Shown: positions 19,801-32,735 of the stretch, in pieces
Layout: each line of letters starts with the position of its first letter
Numbering within the stretch: the first letter of the stretch is position 1
Origin: Onchidella celtica
Lineage: Eukaryota; Mollusca; Gastropoda; Systellommatophora; Onchidiidae
Reading direction: 5' to 3'
Assembly (NCBI GenBank): GCA_963931925.1
Contig: OZ007583.1
Span: forward strand, 11,876,133 to 11,940,132
Length of the DNA stretch: 64,000 nucleotides
The notes under the pieces: model-generated
What the model saw: only the letters and a program-made list of their open reading frames with translations
What the model was told of the DNA's origin: nothing
Databases searched by the model: none
Made by a program: the position numbers and the translations under genes

Positions 19801-22098
19801 CATACTCTCTGGTTTGAGGGAGCGGTGACGAAATGTTTCTACAAGTTTGTTGCACTTAACGTCAGAGTTTGCGCTACAACATTTCGAATTTTATTTCGAA
19901 TTTCCGTGGAAGTTTTCGAGGTCATGTTTATCATTATTTTTCTTTCCCTCTAAAGCTTCTTCTCTTTTGGATTACAGGCAAACTTGTGTGCATAGTACTC
20001 AGTCGCTGTGGACTGGGGAAGCCCGGGGGATGGGGTGGTGGGAGGGGGGTGCCGTGCAAATCATCATGGCCAACATCACAATTTTGGGTGACGTAAGTGA
20101 AACATGTCAATTCTTTCAAACTTTGGCCAGGGATCTAGACTAACGTATAATAACATTAGATCGTCCAGGTGGCATATAATGTGGGTTTTAGGGACGTTTC
20201 ACTGTCATCTTCTATTACATTTGCCGGCGGTTGGTGTGCGTTTCTGGTAGGATCTCCTTCTGTCTTCTCATTCTATTCGTTTCTCTCTATCGCCTGGCTG
20301 TTTCCAAGCATAATATGGGCGTTGTCGTATCCACGTGACTTCTCGAAACTCCAACTCTATTACATTCAGACTTTGTTAGGGCATCTGGACTATCTCAAGT
20401 GCACATAGCCAGGCTATCATCCTTTCTTTTCCATTGGGAGTCTGAGTTTAGGTACCAGGTTTTGTTGTTTCTCATCTGCCACATTCATCTTGTCTAATAT
20501 AAAGTCATTATAACCCCCCCCCCCCCCCGATAGCATAGTAGCATAGACAATTAGTTGCAACAACGCTAGTCCTACCATGAAACCACGTCATTGGGAATGT
20601 CGTAATTTCATAGTAAGCGAAAAAACCGTTCTATTTGAAATGCACTCCTTATCTTAAATACAAATTCAGGCGAGTCATTTGTAATTAAACACCTGAAATT
20701 TTGTTCTAAAAACATTTCCTGCTGCAGTTAATACTATAATCATTTGGCAAAAAAAAAATGTAATTGCCATTGGCAGTCTATACAGAATACTCGTGCAGTT
20801 TCATGAGAGAGCCAGAAAAAGAGGTTTTCACCGTGAGTATGGGTTTGTGCCTCAGCACGACCGTGGCCATACTACCTCCCCCCTCCCCCCCTTCCCCTTA
20901 CCCCGGTAAAAAGTTCATGTTTCAGGATGACTTTGGAGAAAGCACGACAACACATTAACGGTCACATTGTGATAGGAACGAGCAGCTCGGCAGACAAATT
21001 ATAACAGAAAGATAGGACAGAAGGCTCTTGTGGCCGGGAACTTTTATGAAACTAAGCAAATGCATCACTGACGATCAGAAAACCATAAGTACCTTTACCG
21101 TACACAAGCGTATGGTTACAAAGAGACTATCACACAAAGCTAACTAGAAACCCGTATGACGTTAATCAATAAAGACGTCAGTTTAGATGACAGTAAATTA
21201 ATGTCCCCAAGGATGGACGTGACCGAAATGGGATGAGCATCATACAAATCGTTATCCGCTGAAGGAAATGGAAGAAACGTGACCGGGTAGAACATTGCGG
21301 ATTAATACCCACATTCCTATCACATTCGACCATAATTACAATCAATTCTATCACTTCTAAGAAATTTAATACTGCCAGTAATTTTATCAAAATATTTCAA
21401 AACATCACAGAAAAATGTGTGGGGTCGCAAGAGGGCTTGGTACTAAGTGTGACTTTTTAAAATTCGTTTGGAATTTCTTGTCTAGGGTTCTTTCTTTTTT
21501 ACTTTTTTCCCGCCTCTCTGTCTGTCTGTCTGAATATCTGTCTGTCCGTCCGTCTATCAGTCTGTCTGCCTGTCTCTCTCCCCCCTCCCCTCCCCCCTCT
21601 TTTGTTCTGGACATGGGGCTTTGCAAAAAAACAAGTTTTTTGTTGGTCACCTAATGTTCACTATTCTAGGTTCGGAATACGTTTTAATTTATGAAGAAAT
21701 AAGTTCTCATGATAGACGTTTCTTCTTCTTCTTCTTGGTCATATTATTATCATTATTGTTGTTGTTATCATTATTGCACTAATCTGAATATTTTAAATCA
21801 TATCAACAAGTTTCGGAATGTTTGGTCAGACAGCCTCTGTCTGGGCACCAGAAGGATTATTGATACTACCACTATCAGCGCTGGTTCCCCTGTTTAGAAT
21901 ATTACCTCTGCTCGCATTCATTATTAATGTACGACAATCCCGGAATCGCTAATGGTAACAAAGACAAGAATCCTTAACAATGAGAGGATGGTATCAGCAA
22001 TTCCCGGCAGTGGCACGCCCCACAAGAAGATACAGCACTGGGTACTCATACAATGCGAGAACGCTTATTTAAGCTGGTGACGCACAGATTCAAGACTA
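19801..22098. other. No gene recognised
   Basis: This stretch holds short homopolymers (poly-C at 20513-20528), a (CTGT)n-like patch at 21520-21575, (TTC)n at 21721-21735 and (ATT/GTT)n at 21745-21775. No ORF with a recognisable domain. Confidence 0.55.
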
Positions 22099-22104
22099 TT
22101 TTGT

Positions 22105-22477
22105 CCACAGACTAATAAATTAACCAGACTGGAAACACGAGCTTCGGGCTGTCTCGTTTTTTAAAGGAATTTCCCGAGCGGCGACTGTATAACCAACATG
22201 GCCGCCGCTCGGGAAATTGCGATTCTTGTTCTATCTGTAGTAGAAATTTCTTTTTATTTGTCAAGATTGGTCGTACATGTATTAATTTCTTGGTGCGGAA
22301 CCAAACTTCCGCGTTCAGTAGGCGCGTCAAAATGGTATCATTCAAAATAATATTGTAGCTATGTTGAAGCGTCGGTCACTACCTTAAACCTAATATGGCG
22401 GATGGTTCATGACCTTTCGCTGTTTTGTGACGTCACACAATGGGATCGTCCAGTCTGGTTATTTTATTAGTCTGTGG
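22105..22477. mobile_element. MITE with TIRs, 6-bp target duplication and internal GC hairpin, copy 1
   Basis: CCACAGACTAATAAATTAAC at the left end pairs with its near-inverse at the right end (GGTTATTTTATTAGTCTGTGG); the arms extend through CCAGACTGGA/TCCAGTCTGG. Direct repeats TTTTGT at 22099-22104 and 22478-22483 flank it. Inside, AATTTCCCGAGCGGCG (22168-22183) pairs perfectly with 22203-22218 across a 19-nt loop. No coding capacity, so it would be mobilised in trans. A second copy lies inverted at 26662-27056. Confidence 0.85.
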
Positions 22478-22509
22478 TTTTGTCTAGGTTTTTAACGTTA
22501 GTTAGATTT

Positions 22510-22762
22510 TGGGTTTTACGGCTCGTCGGCGTGATAAGTCCCACTTTCCGCATATCACGGTATATTTGGATACTTTATTTAATTTCGGTATCCACAGCTT
22601 AAAATTTCACAACAAGACTTAAATAGTTCCATATAAATTTTATCACATTGGTATAATTCTCAAAAGTTGTCTTCTAGGGATCTGACAAGAGTTTTGAACT
22701 GTGAACATGGACGGCACAAAATGGCCCTCATCGTTGCCGACGAGCCGTTAAAACCCAAACTC
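22510..22762. mobile_element. Inverted-repeat element (MITE-like)
   Basis: GGGTTTTACGGCTCGTCGGC at the left is the near-inverse of GCCGACGAGCCGTTAAAACCC at the right (about 22738-22758), and weaker pairing continues inward. Length about 250 bp with no ORF. The right-arm motif (ATCGTGCCGACGAGCC..AAACCCAAACTC) is a phrase I associate with widespread molluscan repeats (recall). Fragments are at 16245, 25695 and 61165. Confidence 0.65.
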
Positions 22763-22989
22763 AAAACTCAAACTCAAGATGGAGTTCAACGGGACCTCAG
22801 ACATTGGCAAAACTGAAACAAGGGCGTCGCACCAGATCGGGAGCTTCAAAATTATATGCCGCAGCTGGTAAATAGAGAGCAGTCGTGCATTGAGGCAAAA
22901 TAGACGCAGAATAGCCTTGACTCACTGCCCCACGAGTCTTGGTGTACAATAAAAGAATACATAAATAAATAAGCAAATTATCTAGCTAT

Positions 22990-23245
22990 GAGTATTTGTC
23001 TTTTTATTGTACGCGACATTTTGTCCATTTTGTGGTTTTGTGTCATGAGAGTGGTTCTCTCACTCCTAATTTTGTTAAGTGTAAGTGTCTGTTCCGTGGG
23101 TGTTTTTATGTAAGTTTCGATTTGAAGCGTATTGGACAATGCAATATTTTTTTTTTACACAACTCTTCAAACGTTTCATCCACATTTTCTCGAAAAGGCA
23201 GAATACACATACAACAATATGGAAAATATGCGACGAAATATGAAA
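22990..23245 (+). repeat. Dispersed ~240-bp repeat, copy B
   Basis: The most continuous copy of the family also seen at 265-520 and 12420-12870. It holds GAGTGGTTCTCTCACTCCTAA, 'AAGTTTCGATTTGAAGCGTATTG', 'CATTTTCTCGAAAAGGCA' and 'ACAACAATATGGAAAATATGCGACGA' landmarks. Followed by (AAAT)n at 23245-23292. Confidence 0.7.
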
Positions 23246-23292
23246 TAAAAAAATGAATAAATAAATACATAAATAAATAAATAAATAAATAC

Positions 23293-23983
23293 ATGATTTA
23301 GAGTTCTATCTGGATTCAAAGATGTAGTTGCTACACAGCGAATCATAGCCCACTTGGATGTTTGCTGGGGTTCTTACAGAACACCCACACATATAGACAC
23401 TCTTGGAAAGAGACCAAAATAATATTCATGAAAGAAAAAGTCAGAACTAAACGAGCGATAACAACAGGAGAAAAATGGGCTGAACCAGACGAAAGAAAGA
23501 AACAGTGAAAAGATAAAGCGTCTGCTGATTTTTGAAATCGGATTTGGAGACATCGCGTCCTCCACAGTCCTAAGCCTCAGCCACCACCATTATCACCCCT
23601 CCAGGGAACCCGTGTAGTTATGATTCTGGGTTATCTCCCGTACGAAAGGCTGAGTTGTTGAGTGGCAAGAGGTTTAATCAGGGGAAATAACTGTGTCTGG
23701 TACCGACAACTCTGGGTTTTGCCAGGGGAGTTTACTGGTGGCTGGCTCAGAATGTATGATCTGAATCGTCGTGAGGGAGGGAGTGAGTGAGGGCAGAGGA
23801 TAAACTTTGCCAGGATTTGTCTGGAATGAAATGAGGCAAGGAAGAATAATGGGCAGAGAAGAAAGATGAACAGTATTTTTGCTGTCACAGGGCAAACAGA
23901 CAGACAGACAGATAGACAACCACACAAGGCCACAGGGCAGTCGAGCATTGTTGAGATCGTCTAGTTAGATGAATGGAGGGGGG
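23293..23983. other. No gene recognised
   Basis: Unique-looking DNA; a (GACA)n patch lies at about 23898-23912. Nothing supportable. Confidence 0.5.
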
Positions 23984-24885
23984 GATGAGTTGGGAGTGGT
24001 TTAGGACTTGGATAGGGTGAGGGGGGGATGAGTTGGGAGTGGTTTAGGACTTGGATAGGGTGAGGGGGGGATGAGTTGGGAGTGGTTTAGGACTTGGATA
24101 GGGTGAGGGGGGGATGAGTTGGGAGTGGTTTAGGACTTGGATAGGGTGAGGGGGGGATGAGTTGGGAGTGGTTTGGACTTGGATAGGGTGAGGGGGGGAT
24201 GAGTTGGGAGTGGTTTAGGACTTGGATAGGGTGAGGGGGGGATGAGTTGGGAGTGGTTTGGACTTGGATAGGGTGAGGGAGGGATGAGTTGGGAGTGGTT
24301 TGGACTTGGATAGGGTGAGGGGGGGATGAGTTGGGAGTGGTTTAGGACTTGGATAGGGTGAGGGGGGGATGAGTTGGGAGTGGTTTGGACTTGGATAGGG
24401 TGAGGGGGGGATGAGTTGGGAGTGGTTTGGACTTGGATAGGGTGAGGGGGGGATGAGTTGGGAGTGGTTTAGGACTTGGATAGGGTGAGGGGGGATGAGT
24501 TGGGAGTGGTTTAGGACTTGGATAGGGTGAGGGGGGGGATGAGTTGGGAGTGGTTTAGGACTTGGATAGGGTGAGGGAGGGATGAGTTGGGAGTGGTTTA
24601 GGATTTGGATAGGGTGAGGGGGGGATGAGTTGGGAGTGGTTTAGGACTTGGATAGGGTGAGGGAGGGATGAGTTGGGAGTGGTTTAGGACTTGGATAGGG
24701 TGAGGGGGGGATGAGTTGGGAGTGGTTTAGGACTTGGATAGGGTGAGGGGGGGATGAGTTGGGAGTGGTTTAGGACTTGGATAGGGTGAGGGGGGATGAG
24801 TTGGGAGTGGTTTAGGACTTGGATAGGGTGAGGAGGGGGGATGAGTTGGGAGTGGTTTAGGACTTGGATAGGGTGAGGGGGGTGA
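23984..24885. repeat. Minisatellite, 41-43-bp unit, about 21 copies
   Basis: The unit runs GATGAGTTGGGAGTGGTTTA, GGACTTGGATAGGGTGAG, then a G-run. Successive starts at 23984, 24027, 24070 and 24113 give a 43-bp period. A two-base-shorter variant (GGTTTGGACTT in place of GGTTTAGGACTT) and G-run changes give 41-42-bp units. Units are nearly identical, pointing to recent expansion or homogenisation. The G-rich strand is the plus strand. Confidence 0.97.
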
Positions 24886-24889
24886 GTTT

Positions 24890-25690
24890 TGAATTTGGAT
24901 TTAATAGCCTGTCTGTACGATAATGGTCACTTTGAGCCTTTCACATTAATTAAAAAAAAATAATTTTTTGGACTTTATTTAGGGTTGACATTCAGAGTTT
25001 CATCAATTTAAATTTCACAACTAAAATCTTTAACTTCTATGTACAATTGTATTATTGATAAAGTTCTAAATTTTGTTTTGTGTAGATCCAGAAGGAATTT
25101 TGTAAGTGTTTATAAACGTTTTTAAATCAAGTTGCAGACTTTAATCTCTCGGGGAAAGGACAAAAAGGACAAGTCCCGCTGCGGGTCCACGTCAGAAAAT
25201 GATTTTTTTCATAGATTCACACATATAGGCCTAGTGCCTTCTTCGGATATGCAAGGAATCTACTTAAATATGCTTTATTGACACTTTGGCAATTGCACAC
25301 CACACATTCAGGGGCAATCTTCGCCCTTAGGTAAAAAAAACACTATGTGTGAGGTAGGTATGACCCAGACGGAATCTACCACTAACCGCAATGGGCGCCA
25401 AAGAAAATAATGAGACATTAAAGTGGTATACGAAAACTTTGGGCCATGTAGCCAAGATAAGGTTTGTTTTACATGCACAGTGATTTTTCTCGGAAAGTGC
25501 AAGGCTTAGGGTGAGGATTACATTGTGCATATACACACTTAGAAAGCTCTTTTTTCAGATACACCCAAAACAACTTTTGAGAATTTTACCACTGGAAACA
25601 AAGTTTGTACGGAATGATTTAATTCCATCTGTGAATTTAAATTGATGAATGACTGGGTACTAACATTACATGTAATTAATGTTCCAAAAA
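24890..25690. other. No gene recognised
   Basis: AT-rich DNA between the minisatellite and a repeat fragment. Only short ORFs. Confidence 0.5.
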
Positions 25691-25694
25691 TAGA

Positions 25695-25760
25695 CCGTGA
25701 AAGACGAAAAGTTACCGTTATTGTGCCGGCCGGCCGTAAACCTCAAATTCAACTTAAACA
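25695..25760 (+). repeat. Fragment of the 22510-22762 repeat
   Basis: 'CCGTGAAAGACGAAAAGTTACCGTTATTGTGCCGGCCGG...CGTAAACCTCAAATTC' is split here into shared phrases such as CGTGAAAG, CCGTTAT and GTAAACC that follow the same order as 22700-22765 and 61165-61230. An 88-codon open frame across it (25642-25908) looks incidental. Confidence 0.45.
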
Positions 25761-26347
25761 TGTGCTTCAACAGTCAAAATACTCTTTCGACGACGACGTT
25801 TTTGAGCTTTCATCAAAAATTGACAATAAAAAAAGACCGTTGCGAGTAATTGGGCTACATAGTTCAGATAGATTCTACAGAAAAAACAAAAAAGAAGAAA
25901 GAAAATGAAACAAAAAAAAAAAAACAACCCAAAAAACCCAAAAAAACTGGAGTGGTCGGTTAATCCCCTCTAATCTCAGATAAGGTAGGAAATACTCCAG
26001 ACCAGAAAGCGCTGTGGATACAGACAATAAGGGCGATATTTAAAATTGCCACATTACTTGAAGAGTGCCCGCAATCTCAAAGCAATCAAGTGTCGATCCA
26101 TTAGTGTCTGGAGGTGACGTGCTTGAGATTCGAAGACTCCGCCAATTATCTGAGCGATGTCGCCCACGACCACTTAACATGACTTGTCAATGTCTTAACT
26201 CGGAATTTCTTTTTTTCAGAGATTCTCCAACTTCTGCCAATGTTACAATTCACATACGCACAGGCAGAAACACAAACATACACGTGGACTATTTCTGATT
26301 CATTGTAAAGTTCTTTACTGTTTCTGGCCGAGGGCTCTGTAACATAT

Positions 26348-26349
26348 AT

Positions 26350-26384
<35 letters not shown>

Positions 26385-26520
26385 GTGCGTGCGTGTGTGT
26401 GTGTGTGTGTTTCTCTCTGTCTCTGTCTCTGCCTCTCTCTCTCCCTCTCTGTTTCTCGCCGTGTCTCTTCCTCTCTCTCCCTCTCCTCCCCCCCCCCACC
26501 TTCTGTCTCTCCTTCTCCCC
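26348..26520. repeat. (CT)n/(GT)n microsatellite
   Basis: (CT)n at 26351-26381 is followed by (TG)n at about 26392-26410 and CT-rich sequence. Ser/Leu-rich frames are artefacts. Confidence 0.95.
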
Positions 26521-26661
26521 CACCCCCGCTCTCTCCTCTTTGCCATATTTTAAATTACATACAAAATATGCAAGTTAAGAGTCAGCAATGTATGACGTGC
26601 ACCAGACAGTGACAGAATTATTTACAATAATAAACCAAACACTGCAAAAGTATGATCTTGT

Positions 26662-27056
26662 TACAGACTAACAAAATACCCAGACTGGATGATCCCATTG
26701 TGTGAGGTCACAAAACAGCGAAAGGTCCGCCATTTTAGGTTTACGTTTGCGACCGACGCTTCAGCATAGCTACAATGCAGCGGTCGCTTAAGGTCCATAC
26801 GGTCTTCATTTATAACAATGAAAAAAAGGCGGATGTAGACAATAAAATGAAAGGATAGGCAAGTTAATGCATTATTAATACATGTACAACCAATCTTGAC
26901 AAATAAAAATAAATTTCTACTGCAGATAGAACTAGAATTGGAATTTTTCCGAGCGGCGGCCATTTTGATTATACGGTCGCCGCTCGGGAAGTTCCGTAAA
27001 AAACGACACAGCCCGAAGCTCGTGTTTCCAGTATGGTCAATTTATTTGTCTGTGGG
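26662..27056. mobile_element. MITE copy 2, inverted relative to 22105-22477
   Basis: TACAGACTAAC...CCCAGACTGGA opens the element and TCCAGTATGG...TTGTCTGTGGG closes it. Direct repeats TCTTGT at 26656-26661 and 27057-27062 flank it. Internal landmarks match copy 1 in reverse order: CACAAAACAGCGAAAGGTC, 'CATGTACAACCAATCTTGACAAATAAA', and the GC hairpin (CGAGCGGCG ... CGCCGCTCG) at about 26950-26990. Arms are more diverged than in copy 1. Confidence 0.82.
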
Positions 27057-27062
27057 TCTTGT

Positions 27063-27714
27063 CAACTCCCTCAACCTACATGGTTTAGTGTGCTTATCAA
27101 TACAATATGCCATGTACTACCACTCAGCCTATCTGCCTATACCCATTACTCATTTCGTTCTTCCCCTCTTCCCTTATGTAGTCTACCTCACACCTTTAAG
27201 TGCTTTACTCCTGTAAGTCTAACTCAACCGTTCATTCCAAACATACTCAGCTCACACGGATCACAACCAAAAAAAAAAAAAAATGCGCAAAGAAATAACG
27301 TTCCCTGTGAAATTTCCAAAAAACTTATCATTTTGCTCATACTGTTCTTTCATAGCCTTAGCGCTGATCCATGAATTTGAGAATGGACAATATGAAACCT
27401 GTGGCCATCTTCAGAAAACTTACTAGAAGTGAATCAGTTAAATAGAAAAGAAAATATTTCGCAATGTGACGAAACTGAGTCTTTGCACAATTTTTTTTTC
27501 CCCAAAGGTTACATGGCTAGGGTTAGAATTTGGTTCATGTAATTGGCCAAAGCAACCACTTCGTTGATGACATAGTCTCAATGATAATTATTTTTGGCAA
27601 TTGACCTCAAAATGGTAACAAAACCTCTGTTAGGACACATTATGAGTATATTAGCTGCACACCCGAAACAGCTCCCGCCGTAACAAAATACTAGATCTAT
27701 GCACAGCGGGCCAC
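27063..27714. other. No gene recognised
   Basis: No exon or element is supportable. A poly(A) run lies at 27270-27283. Confidence 0.5.
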
Positions 27715-27950
27715 CTTATTCTTGTTTCTTCTATTCCCATTTTCTAAAAAAAACCTGGAGATCTTTTAGTATGTAGAGGAGGGACAACAAATGCACACTT
27801 GGACACTTGCTTAAAAAAATGCGTCTAGGGTCTTACCGAGCTATTTAACAGTTGCTATTTATTCTAACTCCTCATCATAATGCTGGAACCGCAGACGTCT
27901 AACGTCGAATTTCTCAGTTGTGCAAAAAATTGGAGTTGGAACAAACGAGA
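27715..27950 (+). repeat. Dispersed repeat (matches 56668-56900)
   Basis: Both copies share CCATTTTCTGAAAAAA-like text, 'GGATCTTTTAGTATGTA', 'GACACTTG', 'TTAACAGTT' and 'AATTTCTCAGTTGTGCA' in order. Non-coding; class unknown. Confidence 0.65.
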
Positions 27951-28078
27951 ACTAAAGTTGCGACAGTTTTATATCCACTGGGAATGCACACAAAGCCACC
28001 AATAGTACCAGCGTACCGAGTCGAGTCTTTTCGCCTTCGTTTTGGTACGAGATGTGATTCATAGAGCTCAAAGTCATC

Positions 28079-28081
<3 letters not shown>

Positions 28082-28140
<59 letters not shown>
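28082..28140. repeat. (CA)n(CT)n microsatellite
   Basis: (AC)n at 28083-28110 is followed directly by (CT)n to about 28137. Confidence 0.95.
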
Positions 28141-28145
<5 letters not shown>

Positions 28146-30916
28146 TTCTCTGAATCTGAAGACAGTTGGGGCGTCACAGAAGACTTCGCAACCAGCTTCC
28201 TCCATTCCTCCCGCTTCTCAGACGCTCTTAGGTAGTTGCTGAGTGCGAGGCCAGTCCATTCACTGCCGTTGTCCTCCCGCCTCTTTCCCTGTCTTCCTCT
28301 CCTTTCTCCTCTCACTCTTCCGTGCAGAATTGTTTTTTGGCAAGTTTTGTTGATCTTGATACACGACCATCCCACCTCATTCTTCTTCTTTACACTGTGG
28401 ACAACAGGTCTTCGTACGGTCCAATGGCTTACCTTACTCTGGTCCTGGACCTCCAGGTTGGTAATGTGATATTGCACTAGTAGGGCTCAAACATTCCTTT
28501 CGCTGTTTGATGCACAGGAAGTTTAAGTCGGAGCCAAAACCGTCGCAAAAGAAAATTTGACGCAGTGCACTACACGCCTTAGATTTCCTTGAACAATGTG
28601 CTTTTGTGTAGTCTGTGTTTGTCATTTGAAGATAACAATAACGGGCACACCCTGTTTCGTGTTCCTAATGCAACAACGATTAAGCCAACATTGGCATCTT
28701 TTGTTAAAGGGGTTCTGTGTGAGAATATTCAGTGGCAAATCAATAACAGATTTAATTAACGTTCACAACGAAGGCCAAACATCAAAAACCGCAATTTCCT
28801 ACTTCCAAGTGATCAAAGAACTTGCTTCTATATCGGGCCTCAGTCAGAACAAAGCGAGAGTTGAGGCAATGATAAAACAAAACGTTTTCTTCGTGCACAC
28901 TTTGAAAACTCAACTCTTTCAAGATATCTCACTCTTATAACAACAGTCTGGGGTAATGGTGTTTTGCTCGGAGGATTTACACTGTTGACCTTTCGGACAA
29001 CTAAATAGTTTGTTTTGAAACCAGGTAGACTTAGCTTAGGCGCGCCCTGGTAGATTTTGGAGCTAGTGACGTAAAACTTGGTTTTGGTTTTTGGAAAGTG
29101 AGTCCAAAAAAGAATCTCATCGGCCGCCTAGTCGAATGATGACCATTTAGACTGAGGTCCAACTAGTCGACTGGGAGGCGAGGTCTAGTGGAAAGTCAAT
29201 GTCGTGACCTCAAAATAAAAGAATTCCGCCGGTCAAAATCGGCTGTGGGCGGCTAGGCTACCGACTCCCTATAGAACATTTAACCTTGTTTGTCCAACGA
29301 CATCGAGCCTGGTGTATCAGCGGCTGAGCGCACAGACCGTGAAGACTTTTATTGTCAAATATTTGCAAATACAAGGATTTATATTACAATTGGTAGTTAT
29401 TTCAGTTCCAGTCACTCCATGGAATTATTTACTAGCAAAATACAATAAAAAAAATAACTTGTTTTATCTAATTCACTAACACACTCACATAATGTTCGTA
29501 GAATAATTACGCATGTAAATATTCACATAAATATACCTGTTTATAGACACACCCACACGTTTATACAAAAATACAGTAATGATTTTCTATGCTCAACAGG
29601 TTGTCCATTTACTTTTGTCCTTAGCGTCCGGGTCACGCACGCACACGCACAAACACAAACACACACACACACACACTCGCGCAAGCGAATACATTTTCGC
29701 GCATGAATAATTGAAGCTCAGCTTCGCCACATTCATAAGCATGCACGAGAATTTCCCAAAATTTTGTAGTAACAGTACCTTTTCAATAAGATGGCTATTT
29801 CCCAGCACCCGGAGACAAAGCACATCCAAGGATGTTAAGCAGCCGTACCACTAACTCCCAATTTCTCGGTATCTCTGAAATTAATGTCTCTTGTCGCCCA
29901 TAGCAATTTCATGGAACCTTCTGGAAACCATGTAAAGAGACTTATTTCCATAAGTTCCATAGTTCCCTATGGTATTGCTCGGTCCCCACTCTGAAAACCA
30001 CTGACTTAGATAATTATCTCCCACTCCGACTAAGTCGTAAATATTGTTGTTTGAAGAATTTCCATATCCTTCTTTTTATCACAAATTTTCCCCACTTAAT
30101 TGGTCGTCTCTAATAATATTATTCTCATTTACTTTTGTGGTTAGCACATTGATATAATGTTCTGGCTAACTGATTTCCACTCAGTTTAGTTCTATAAACA
30201 ATTCCTTGCCAGCTTAATGGAGTTTCTTGTGTTTTTACAAATTCACATCAAACAAGAAACCACTTTTATTTCATTACTGTCCATCTCTTTACGTCATTTC
30301 CTCTCCTCCCCACAGGTCATCACCAGCTCCTGAGGACCTCGGGGGTGGGGAGTTGAGAGAGTTCACATCCATTAGATTGATCACGCGTGAAAATCAAATT
30401 AGGCACAGAAGCAACACAAATATCAAACATTCATCGACGACATTCGTATGTTCTTCATGCGTCGTCAACCGGTGTGGCTTCATAACTGGTGTCTCTAGTT
30501 TTTGGACCACCGGTAAAAAATGTTCTATTACACAAAATCTCCGCACGTTCGACCCAATGTGTATAAATTTGCATTTGCCTTCCTCTCCCCCTCACCCCCC
30601 CCCCTTTCTCCCGCCATTTCTCCTCACAAAGGACATCAAAACATAATAAATTCAATTTAAAATATGTACAGAATCAGAATTGCGCCGAAGGACCTAAGAC
30701 TGAACAGCAACAACAATAACAACAAAACATGTGTCCTCCAAGACAATGCCATTGATGTGTCTCAGTGTTGGTGATACCCATTGCTGTTCAAGGATCAAAG
30801 AGCTATAAATAAATAAATTCAACAAGGTAAAGTAAACTTTTAAAAAATACGTTTTTTGAAATACTGCTTTTTAGTTTTGGTTACTTGATGAAAGATTTAA
30901 CATTTGCCGCTAGGCA

Positions 30917-30918
<2 letters not shown>
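28141..30918. other. No gene recognised
   Basis: About 2.8 kb with a (CA)n patch at 29640-29676 and a palindrome-rich patch at 29100-29260 (ACTAGTCGACT, CGGCCGCCTAG and GGCGGCTAGG) that may be a decayed MITE. No motif-bearing ORF. Confidence 0.5.
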
Positions 30919-31220
<302 letters not shown>

Positions 31221-32735
31221 AAGCCTTAGACTGTTAAATTTACAGCAACTACTACAGCGAGCACCGTTCGATTGTCAAAACAGCTTGAGGAAGAAAGACA
31301 AAGCTGTTCACTGGTCTAGCCGCAGCAATAAACAGAATCTAGTTGATCCCAGAAAAGAGCAACAAAACCAATTTACACTGGACAGATACGGTAAATAATT
31401 AAGCCTCTAGCCATCCGTCCTCATTAGTGCATAATTAAATCCCACCCCTTTTAGCTGTCTAGTCTATGTATTCCGATTTCCCACAAATTCCATTAGTCCT
31501 GGTTTTTCCTGTATTTTTATTCCTCTTTCTGCTCGTAAACATTACCGAGAACATCAATCTCTACGTGATCAGTGATGCACTTTTCTAGCAATGACACTTA
31601 ATTTCACGCTCTCTTCAACTTGCTCGGGATCAGAAACTGAAACAGTCAGGCTCTACCACTGATTGATAGTGCAACATCTCAAAGAGATAATGGGAAAGTA
31701 AAGGATACTCTTTCCAAAGACAGTAGATGAAATAGGATGACACCGCCGTCTTAGTGCCTCTAAAAAACAATTGTGCATAAAATCTGCGCTCTGATCGGGT
31801 CGGGACCCATAGCGTGGAAAGAATGCTTGATTTAATGATAAATTAATGATGCCGATTTGTTACAGTGCTGCTGCGACTAGTTTTCCTACATCGATTGAAG
31901 TTATAATTGTAAAATGAGTGACTTCAATCAAGGCCTACAATAGCTGAGCATTGAAACGCTAAACGTGCTGGCTGTCTCATCTTATTGCATTTAGTATTTT
32001 TGCTGTTTCTCACTGTGGACTCATCCTTAATACAGTTTTATACACTAGATTTGGCTGATCTTTGTCCCCTTCCAAACACGTACGTTTGTCATATCCTTGG
32101 CTCCAAATACTCTTTCCCTCCCCACGGGTTAGCAATTACGGTTGTGAAGGTCTATGATAAAACTTTGATGTTGTATAACTTTCGAGTGACACTTTGCATG
32201 GGCAATGTCACGATGATTTCTATATAACCTTACCACTTATTTTGTTGAAAACAAAATGAATAAAAGAAGATTTATTAATTATTTACCATAATTGAGAAGA
32301 ATAGGCATTCTCCAGAATCTCCCCAATCCCTTCAATGTACACTTTTTGCATGCTGAAGTTCTCCCCGCGGGGGCCGGGCCTTTGAGGTCTTAGATTTTAC
32401 GAAAAAGATTTTCTGATCAGCAAACCCACACGCCACGTGAAGTTTTCAAAGCGGCGTAATTCTTTGATGCTCTTTGAAATACAAACAGAAACATCATATG
32501 ATCAAAAGCGGATGCGAAATTACAGGGCACCGGAAGGAGCCAGAGAGCTGAGAGTATAAAGAAAAAAAGAAAACTAACAGTTCTGGAGAAGAAGAGTAAT
32601 GGAAGAATACGCCCAGCCTGGGCTGGGGGGGAGGGGGGGAGGAGGTGATAGGAGGGATGTGGAAATCTATTGTTCTCAGAAGACACAAATAGCAGGCACA
32701 ATAAACGGCACTATTTGGAAAGCAAGACCTTGAGT
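31221..32735. other. No gene recognised
   Basis: Unique-looking DNA. No supportable exon, RNA gene or transposon end. Confidence 0.5.

Noticed and set aside
23984-24885. CRISPR-like array
   Set aside because: The whole 41-43-bp unit is repeated with no unique spacers, and the context is eukaryotic.
25642-25908. 88-codon ORF
   Set aside because: Overlaps a dispersed repeat fragment and ends in an A-rich tract; no recognisable domain.
29030-29290. Possible MITE rich in short palindromes
   Set aside because: Palindromes such as ACTAGTCGACT are visible, but I could not pair terminal repeats or find a target duplication.
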